The notes under the pieces are model-generated. The model ran no database searches, had not been told where the DNA came from, and saw only the letters and a list, made by a program, of their open reading frames with translations. A stretch of DNA of 64,000 bases. Origin: Axinella damicornis (Eukaryota > Porifera > Demospongiae > Axinellida > Axinellidae). Positions 56,346 to 64,000 of the stretch are shown here, piece after piece. The stretch lies in contig OZ007509.1 in the NCBI GenBank assembly GCA_963931865.1, positions 3,363,554 through 3,427,553 on the forward strand. The letters run 5' to 3'. Both the position numbers and the translations under genes were made by a program. How positions within the stretch are numbered: position 1 is the stretch's first letter; every line of letters begins with the position of its first letter.

Positions 56346-57280
56346 ACTCACTGAACTCGGGCGGCAATTATTTTGTTCGTCGGATTATGCAATCTCAACT
56401 CTATAGCCTACCATAATTTCTTCTAACTATACATGCATGATCAAATGGATCCCACGCGGCCTGGGAAGGAAGATGCAATTCATGTTGCATCATATTGTTA
56501 TGATTTATAATATTATGGTTATCCTCTGCTGGTTCTTATATCATTCAGCTCCAATCAGTTTGCTTAATTATTTCAGGTCTGTTTCAAATTTTCAATCATG
56601 ATACAGCTTAGACGTTGACCGTGCATGAATAATATTCACCATGCATTTGCTGTGGGATATGGCCAACTGTAACTAATTAAGCTTCCAACATATACGCTAG
56701 CTAGTGCTGGCACTTGCTACACTTGCTTGTACCATAGGCTCTATTATCTATGCTAGTACTCCTCAACTGTGCCTCGATCACTTTGTCACGACTGAGTTCC
56801 GTGTTCCTTGGTGATGAGCTCTGGGCAGGAGAATGGAGAGTACTAAATGGAAGGAACACCGAAGCACACACACCCAGCCTCTCGAGTCTACAGCCATAGC
56901 CTCCTGTCAAGGGGCCCTTTAGATGGAGGGGGCATTCTGAAAACTGGCCAATAGTCATGTTCAAAGAAAAATTACAAATTTTAAATCAGCGAATTTCTCT
57001 TGCACATGCACAATAATATTTATAGTTGTTCGACGAACGATGGCGACAACAATTCAAAGATGGAGACCACTCCTGGACAGCACCATGAACACACTGACAA
57101 AGATGGAGACAGCCCGTGTACCTACATGTACCACCATGGCCGGGATTAGTCTCGCGGGTTACACTCGATGTGTATCAGCAAAACATTTTTTGACCGACAA
57201 TACTATCACCATAGTCCATTATGCAAACCACACTAAGCAATCATCCTATGCACCCAACCAGCCATGCCCCCACCGCAGCC
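56346..57280. other. Spacer without a supported gene
   Basis: Open frames at 56701-56964 (-) and from 57040 (+) have no recognisable domain. The latter starts plausibly (MATTIQRWRPLLDS) but runs into the minisatellite and is not supported as coding. Confidence 0.4.
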
Positions 57281-57284
57281 CCAA

Positions 57285-57512
57285 CGCTCCCACCCCCATG
57301 CCCCCACCCCCCATGCCCCACCCCCATGCTCCCACCCCCCATGCCCCACCCCCCATGCTCCCACCCCCCATGCTCCCACCCCCATGCTCCCACCCCCCAT
57401 GCTCCCCACCCCCCACGCTCCCACCCCCCACGCTCCCACCCCCCATGCTCCCACCCCCCATGCTCCCACCCCCCATGCTCCCCACCCCCCCATGCTCCCA
57501 CCCCACCCCACT
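57285..57512. repeat. Minisatellite, 15-bp CATGCTCCCACCCCC unit
   Basis: About 15 tandem units with CATGCC, CATGCT and CACGCT variants, followed by TAAGGTTAGGGTGAGGGCTC and an inverted CACCTTAACCTCACC. All six frames stay open across it because of the 15-bp period. Confidence 0.9.
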
Positions 57513-57658
57513 TACCCTGGCGGTGAAAGGTATTGAGCTAGGGTAAGGTTAGGGTGAGGGCTCACCTCACCTTAACCTCACCCCAGCTAAACCTAGCCCG
57601 AATGGCTTAGACACAAATGGACTCTCCTTTTATACCTGCTGACGCCTAGCTGCTGGCA

Positions 57659-57874
57659 AGAATCACGCTCATCTCTGTCCACAGTTTACGCGTGCACAAG
57701 GAAATTTCCCGCCATAACTGAATAATCGCAGATGCGAACCAATCAGATCGCAGCATTACGTGCATCAGCCAACTCACGCAAACGTAATGCTGCGATCTGA
57801 TTGGTTGGCATCTGCGGTTGTTCAATTTTGGCGGGAAGCACGCGTAAACTGTGGACAGAGATGAGCGTGATTCT
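57659..57874. mobile_element. 216-bp TIR element
   Basis: The left arm AGAATCACGCTCATCTCTGT plus CCACAGTTTACGCGTGC is matched exactly by the inverse right arm. Inner arms AACCAATCAGATCGCAGCAT and ATGCTGCGATCTGATTGGTT also pair. The element is therefore an almost complete fold-back. Confidence 0.9.
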
Positions 57875-59303
57875 GTCTCTGTCGTTTTTCTTCGCTCACT
57901 GATGCCGTTGGCCTCCTCTGGTAGGCCCTCTGCCATTGGCGCTCCCTCTGTTGAAGCCCTTGTAGTTGACTCGGATCCGAATGCTGTTCCGTAGGCAAGT
58001 AGCTATAGCTAGGATGGTGCCCAGACCCGACAAGGCTTGGCGTCTATAGATATAGGAAAGGTGCCGTGGTTGTTGCTGTGACAGTTAGGCTTGAGACTCC
58101 ACTTCTGTTAGCAGTCCATCTGGCCGAATGTAAGTGAAGAGAGAGAGTGAAAGTAAAGAATGGAAGACATATGGAGGAAGATGTCAACTGTCCTGTATGC
58201 ATTATGTAGTAAAAGAAAAACCTGCGGTTTTTTTGCAGCTAGTTATATATCTAGTTAGCATTGTATTAATTTGTAACCTGCCAGTGAAATAGGCATCTAC
58301 TGTGCTTCTCACTCTTTAGGAGAAGACTGAGGAAGAGATGAGGGGGTTGGTAGATGGCCTCCTTGGATAAAGAAGTAAATGGAGAGTGAGAGTTGTGTGG
58401 CAGGAGAGGGGCATTAAGACTTAGTGGTGTAGGTATAGTGAAGAGTGCATGATACTACATAGCTCTTAAAACTGAGGAAGTGGATGTGTAGTTCCCACAC
58501 ACAGGGTGTTTAAGTGGGCCATGCTCCATAGCACCGTACGAAACTTTAAATTTGCTCTCATTTCTGGACATCATACTGCAAATCTCCGCTGTGTCTGGTA
58601 CTGAGAACTTCAGGTTGCTGTTTGATGCGACAACAAAGATGCAGACCACTGCTCGTGACCTACCTATATATTCATTGACAGTCTACCTCTGTACCTCCTC
58701 AGTGGCGTCAGCAAAGACAAACACCACTACTGGACCTACCTATGCATCGAACTCTGAGCTGTACATGACATGCATGTCCTACAGAACACGTTACATGTGC
58801 TGGATGCATATAGATTGTGTTACCTGCCATGTTGCTGCTAGACTGCTTCAGCGATATATTATATAGCCTGACTCGTAGTTCCGGTGTTGTATTTTGTGTA
58901 GTTGTAGTTCTGGGGCCTGTGTGAGGTTGTGCTGTGCTCATGCAGTCACATTCTGATGATAGTCTTGTATTATAGAACTGCACATTTCCACATCATGTGC
59001 ACTTGTTCACGCTCACCCCACAATGCCGCATATTCCACTAGTAATTATAGGGTCATAGCCATCATTAGAGTCATCACGATTGCAACTGATTTGAAATGTC
59101 CAACAAAAATTACATATACTGGTTTGAATCTGGATGGTTTGATAAGAGTGATTACTAAGACTATTAGCACTGGCAGGTGATTACAATGATGGGAATAAAC
59201 CAGGTGGTCCAGTAGGATGCAAATTGAAATATACCGACGATCAAGAGATGAGGATGAATTAAGGAGATCAAACTTCATGGATGTTCAAAGTCACAGGTTA
59301 AAT
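57875..59303. other. Spacer, gene content unresolved
   Basis: A minus-strand frame near 57936-57875 (MAEGLPEEANGISERRKTTE) and another at 58649-58455 (VCIFVVASNSNLKFSVPDTA) may be exons, but I found no consistent splice chain or domain. Nothing else seen. Confidence 0.3.
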
Positions 59304-61065
59304 CTAGCTGAGGAAAAACTTGTTTCTCTCGTTGCAACTCTCAGTCCTGTGGGTCTGACTGCCACAGAGGACGCAGCTGAAAGTCCCAAACCCCCACTTC
59401 TTCCCAGCTAGAGGACTACCACTGGCTTGACCGCCTGCATTGGTAGTACCGTTGTGTAGTTGCATGGCCATTGTCGGACCATGACTGCTAGCACTGCTCA
59501 GTAGTAGCACAGGTCTGCCTGCCGGAGCATCACCGGGTAGCATCATAGGTCGGCCAGCTGGAGCAGCCTCATTGGGTAGCAGCATGGTCATCCCAGCCCG
59601 GGAGGTGGCCATGGGCACTGCATGTGTATATACAGGTAGGAAGCAGGAATGAATTGTTGGGGGTGCCTCAAACAAGATCAATTCAGTGCCAGTTCAGGGC
59701 TACAGGCTGTGGCAAGTGGTTCATGTATGGTGATGACAGCCTCATTCCCAGGCCGTCCCCACCGCCAGTATTTGGGAACGGCCTGGGAACAAGGCTATGG
59801 TGATGATACATACTGTACGGACTAAAATCCAGGACCCAGATAGGATTCAAACAAGGTGAAGTATTGACGGCATCATGTCAGATGGCCACTGAAAAGTAGA
59901 CCTGTCACAGAGAAACTAGATCCCACAGACACTAACCTGGGGGGTAGGCTCCCCCTCCACCAGGAATGGTGTAGGCAGACATGCCCTGAGAGGGTGGGCC
60001 CTGAGAGGGTGGGATGGTATACACAGATGTTCCCTGGGGAGGGGGAATGGTGTAAGCAGATGTGCTCTGGGAGGGTGGAATGGCATAAGCAGATGTGCCC
60101 TGGGGAGGGGGAATGGTGTAAGCAGATGTGCCCTGGGGAGGGGGAATGGTGTAAGCAGATGTTCCCTGGGGGAGTAGTGGCTGATGGACAGCGGGAGGAG
60201 AATTCAAAATGTCATAGACGCCACCTGGAGAAAGACCAGCAGGTATAGCATAATCAGGAGTTGGGTAGCAAGCAACCCACGGGGCCCAGGTAAGAGCTAG
60301 GTCTCTGGACAAGCCAGTTTAGTCTGACACCCAACTCCCCCTGCACTCCCACTGTTACTTAACATTGGCAGTGGTGTCTAATGGATAACACAGTGGGATA
60401 TATATATACATACATAGGTGTGCATAGCAGTAGAGGGTTGGGGGGAGACGAATACACTAAATTTATCATGTACGTGTTGGTAGGTCCCACCTGGTGAATG
60501 GAGTGGTACGTCTGAATGGGATGGGATGGTGCCCATGGGTGCCTGACAGGGGCTGAGAGGAGTTGAGGGTTGTGGGTAGAGGGGGGTGGAGGGTTGGGGC
60601 TGGATGGGTGTAGAGGGGTGGTGCACCGGAGTCGAGGAGTGGGAGCTGTGCTGGCCTGTGAAGACCAAGGTTTCATTTGTGTCAGAGTCGAAGGGAATTA
60701 TACACCATAATACATTACACTATGTGAAGCGTCTCACGTTCACTGGCCTTCCTCTTTGCCTTCTCAAGGTAGTGCATTATCCCGGTGACTGCTCCAGTGG
60801 GCACTCCGGCCTCCTGCAAAAACCAAACACATCACTGCTGATCCAAACCTCAACAAGCTGTACTGAAGGCCTTTTGTCGTGTAATGGGAAAATATTTTAG
60901 ATTTCGTCAGGTTTGCAAGAAAATAATTATCAGAGAAAACAGCATGTTGTTTCGCTAGCCTGTCAGTGATGCATGGGCATCATTGCACCAAGGTGGTCTT
61001 AGTCCTTATAAGCGGATATCACAGCTGCTACTTGTTTCTGTGCAGCACGAACAAAACACTGTGTC

Positions 61066-61096
<31 letters not shown>

Positions 61097-63244
61097 ACAC
61101 ATTCTTGTCAAATGGAAGTAATCCAGTAACACATACATCCACACTTCAGTGTCATGTGACTACATTCCTGGACAAACCTTCAAGCCTGTCTTCAGCTGTT
61201 CATTCTCACACTCCAGTAGCACTGAGTCCTATAGTGTAGCGAACCATGCGTTGGACATTGCCGATGTGAGGAACTGGCACACAGAAGGTCATGCACAAAC
61301 AAGATTACCTTGAACATGGCGTTCTTAAACTTCTCTAGCAGCTCAGGGAAGCCGAGAGATTCAAGCATCTCCTCCACTTGAGCATACTGATCTGAAGGTA
61401 GAGCAAAGATTGGGAGAGAGTGCAGGTGAATAATCCTGCTGAGTAGAGTATAGTGTGTCCTGAAAGTCCTTGAATGAAACTCGCAAGTACTTGTGCTTGT
61501 AGAAGGCATCACTCATGAGTCTCCCTCTCGCACGTACTCCCACGCAATCGTTCGTGCGTGCACTCAATCATTGTCCACTCTTGTGCACTTATTAGCAAAT
61601 TATAATCATTGCAAATGTGTATGCACAGCACTCCCGCGATAGTACACATACTTGCAAGGGCACCGGCACCTTAAATGCACATTCGGGATGTACTACAACT
61701 GCAGCGACTGCACCAATCGCATAACACAGGCTCCGGCCACCGTAGTTTACAATGTAAATGTACCACATGCATGAGTTAAAAATACTATTTTGGCTTACTA
61801 GATGCAAGCGCACAGCACCATTAACTTACTGTTGATTTCATGTGTGACTACTTGTGAAGGAGGGGGACCTGCACAGAGATAAACAGAAGCCCTTTTTCTG
61901 AACGTATGCAGGTCCAGATTACAACCCCGGACTCCAACTTAGTGTCCTACTGCTCATGCGAGTTCACTGCGGAGTCACAGTAAGCTTTCCTACAAGCGGG
62001 AAGTGAGGCTTATGATCTTGCAGTGTGGGGTGGAAACTGGCCAAATATCTAGTACGTAAAATCAAGCTATGCTGTACCTTGCTCAGCGATGGGTTGCTGA
62101 AGGGGGAGGTATTGGGGTGGATGGTTTCCCACAGGTGGGCTTATGAAAGCTGACCGGGGCTGCACATGTGCAACCTGAGTGTGTGAGGAGTTCAGTATAA
62201 ACAAATTAGGTTCAGTTTCTATCGCCACTTCGTAACAAACCTGGAGAGAAAGTAAGAAATTCAATTTCAGAAACATGCAAACATACATACCTGATGCTGA
62301 ACTGCATGTTGTTGTTGCACTTGTTGCTGTTGCATTTGTTGCTGTTGCACTTGTTGTTGTTGCACTTGTTGTTGCACTTGTTGTTGTTGCATTCGTTGTT
62401 GTTGTTGTTGTTGTAGTTGTTGCTGTTGTATTTGTTGCTGTTGTATTTGTTGCTGTTGCATTTGCTGTTGTTGTATTTGTTGCTGATGTAGTTGTTGCTG
62501 TTGTAGTTGTTGTTGTGTTTGCTGCTGTATTAGTTGTTGTATTTGTTGTGTTTGCTGTTGTATTTGTTGGCGTGTTTGCTGTTGTTGTTGTTGTGTCGGT
62601 TGTTGTGCTTGTTGCATATGCGGCTGCTGCATTTGTTGCAATGGCTGCTGCTGCTGTGGAAAAGGCTGAAGTATGTTTCTTCCTCGTCCGATTCCCATTC
62701 CACCCAGTCCTGCAGCCTGGATCCCATTCTTGCCCACATTCACTGGAACAGGGTGGGCAACGTTGGCAGTGGGGGGCGGGGCTTCCTCTGAGAAGCTTGG
62801 TACCATCCGCACTCTGGTCTCTGTGGGAGGCAAGGGTGGCTGCTGCGATGGAAGCCTTGCAGAGGTTCCCTCCCACTTGCTGGCTCTCTTCAGCGCCACA
62901 CTTAGAAAGATCTCCTTTGCAGACCTAGAGCCAAAGGTACAATTACGTAAGCAGATAATGTGTACATACGAGAACTTAGAAAAATAAACTATTGCTCGGC
63001 ACTGCATGCGTATTCTATGTCACCCCCCGAGGTAAATGCACTTTAGTGGGTGTAACTACTCTGCGGTCTCGTCAATATGCCCCGTCTGCACCTTTGATAG
63101 TAAGGCTTCCCAAGATTCAATATACTATAACCATACATAACTATACTTTCATGCATGTAATTGAGCTGCAGGTCTTACCGTGGCAGCTTATCACTTAGAA
63201 TGTTGTCACGGACGACCCCTTGAAAGTATTCATCCAAAGTCTCC
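59304..63244 (-). CDS. PolyQ/proline-rich protein with SAM-like domain, 5' end missing
   Basis: Ten exons on the minus strand with agreeing phases: 63244-63179, 62924-62291, 62240-62078, 61868-61830, 61391-61309, 61228-61178, 60813-60738, 60655-60491, 60296-59937 and 59617-59304 (650 residues). The order is an LDEYFQGVV / SAKEIFLSVALKRASKWEG helical start, a Pro-rich part, a glutamine-rich block of about 110 residues (QQQ with interspersed M, I, L), QPRSAFISPPVGNHPP, then a probable SAM domain split over three exons (EEMLESLGFPELLEKF, LLECENEQLKTGLK, EAGVPTGAVTGIMHYL). It ends with Pro/Ser/Thr-rich tails including tandem QGTSAYTIPPP units and CVLCGSQTHRTESC, a possible zinc-knuckle. No gene name is recognised. 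The composition suggests a nuclear cofactor or scaffold. The start codon was not identified and may lie right of 63244 or outside the window. Confidence 0.7.
59737..59796. repeat. 60-bp fold-back element with 10-bp target duplication
   Basis: CAGCCTCATTCCCAGGCCGT and ACGGCCTGGGAACAAGGCT. ATGGTGATGA is exactly duplicated at 59727-59736 and 59797-59806. It lies in the intron before the last exon of the SAM-like gene. Confidence 0.92.
59995..60165 (-). repeat. Coding tandem repeat, about 33-bp unit
   Basis: Units coding for QGTSAYTIPPP with small changes (SAYAIPPSQS, SVYTIPPSQG) repeat five to six times within exon 60296-59937. Confidence 0.9.
61065..61100. repeat. Poly-C run and (CA)n
   Basis: About 18 C followed by ten CA units in an intron of the SAM-like gene. 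Confidence 0.9.
62300..62660 (-). repeat. Coding CAA/CAG tract (polyglutamine)
   Basis: Gln codons interspersed with Met, Ile, Leu, Val and Arg. On the + strand it reads TTGTTGCTGTTG-type sequence. Mixed CAA/CAG use and interruptions suggest an established coding tract and not a pure expansion. Confidence 0.9.
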
Positions 63245-64000
63245 CTGTGCATATGAAGTACACAAGATCGGTCAACAGACACAATACTGTACAATCGTCA
63301 GGGATAAGCTTGAGCAAGAACCACAAGTGCACTGTATGAAGTGCCAGTGTCATATAGATCAGGGGACTCCATAGAATTGGGCAACCCCTGTCCCTAATTA
63401 GCGTACATGGAGAAGAGGCATTCCAGAAATGGAAGCAGAGAGCAACGAATGGTTTACATATTGCCAGATCTACCAACAGAGAATGCAGGGGGTTTGAGCG
63501 CGATCGGCGTATTTATATGCCTGTCAAAACTTCTGCTCAACGCGAACGGCATATTTATACGCCTACCACGATTTCGCGAGTTAACTGAAGCGGGGCAGAC
63601 CCTGTTAATATAATGCCAATCACAGTAATGAAGAGGCAGACCATACGGATATCAGCAATCGATCACAAGCTCCATCTACCGATTGAGAATAAACACCCGC
63701 TGGAGGGCAGACATCGACAGCACAAGGGCAGGGAGAGTTCCAAGGTGAGTGCTTGAGTATAACTCCGCCTAGCAGCTATATAACGGTAGTCAGGGCTCAA
63801 TGACGCCCTTAGCATGCAAATTAACTACACTTCGATAGTTCTTAGCCTCTGAAGTTGAAGTCTACACAGTGATCGTAAATTAAATGGCAAGAAGCCTTAG
63901 AGATGTGTAACCAAGGCAATAAATTGATCAGGAGTCAGGTTAGTGGAAGTCATGAATATTAATGATTGCGTTCAAAGGGTTAAGTATACACACCGGGTCA
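63245..64000. other. Right end of window, nothing firm
   Basis: No exon that joins the SAM-like gene could be identified. Two similar phrases (GGCGTATTTATATGCCT near 63505, GGCATATTTATACGCCT near 63548) form a short repeat. Confidence 0.4.

Noticed and set aside
57040..57546. 168-codon frame starting MATTIQRWRPLL and ending in Pro/His/Met repeats
   Set aside because: Mostly the 15-bp minisatellite, which is open in every frame; no splice or domain support.
59994..60248. Plus-strand frame with repeated CKQMCPGEGEW
   Set aside because: Antisense of the QGTSAYTIPPP coding repeat of the SAM-like gene.

Overview
The window looks like nuclear DNA of a marine invertebrate, most probably a demosponge. 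The reasons are short-intron animal genes, two NACHT-LRR receptors with a sponge-type linker (YLK..Y then KWPPTPS before the NACHT domain), a tandem family of secreted fibrinogen-like proteins, many small fold-back elements, and long CA, GT and poly-C/poly-G tracts. The species is inference; no search was possible. Exon boundaries below were set by hand from GT/AG sites, reading phase and remembered family alignments.

Layout. 1-1.7 kb: 3' part of a caveolin-like gene (+). 1.7-4.2 kb: repeats and no gene. 4.2-17.2 kb: two NLR genes head to head (NLR1 on -, NLR2 on +). Their start codons are 151 bp apart, and they share the same three-exon plan, including a middle exon of 86 bp in both. 18.2-41.0 kb: the exocyst subunit EXOC6/Sec15 (-), about 25 coding exons with two alternative-looking last exons. 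Its 13.3-kb intron 7 holds six same-strand copies of a secreted fibrinogen-like gene, of which three are intact and three broken. 42.1-49.9 kb: DYNC2I2/WDR34 (+), the WD40 intermediate chain of dynein-2, 16 exons, divergent from EXOC6. 50.7-55.5 kb: a single-pass Ig-domain receptor (-) with a tyrosine-rich tail, divergent from a small unrecognised three-exon gene (+, 55.7-56.3 kb). 56.3-59.3 kb: minisatellite and fold-back element, no firm gene. 59.3-63.2 kb: a polyQ/proline-rich SAM-like protein gene (-), 5' end not found.

Common threads. Three gene pairs are divergent with compact or moderate spacing: NLR1/NLR2, EXOC6/DYNC2I2 and the Ig receptor with the small gene. A family of short palindromic elements with ends TAGCCTCGTTCCCAGGC and 8-10-bp target duplications has spread through introns and, once, into a coding exon. 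Long CA repeats or poly-C runs repeatedly sit just upstream of 3' splice sites. The most interesting part is the divergent NLR pair, in which one partner keeps a canonical NACHT ATPase and the other has lost part of it, as in plant paired immune receptors.
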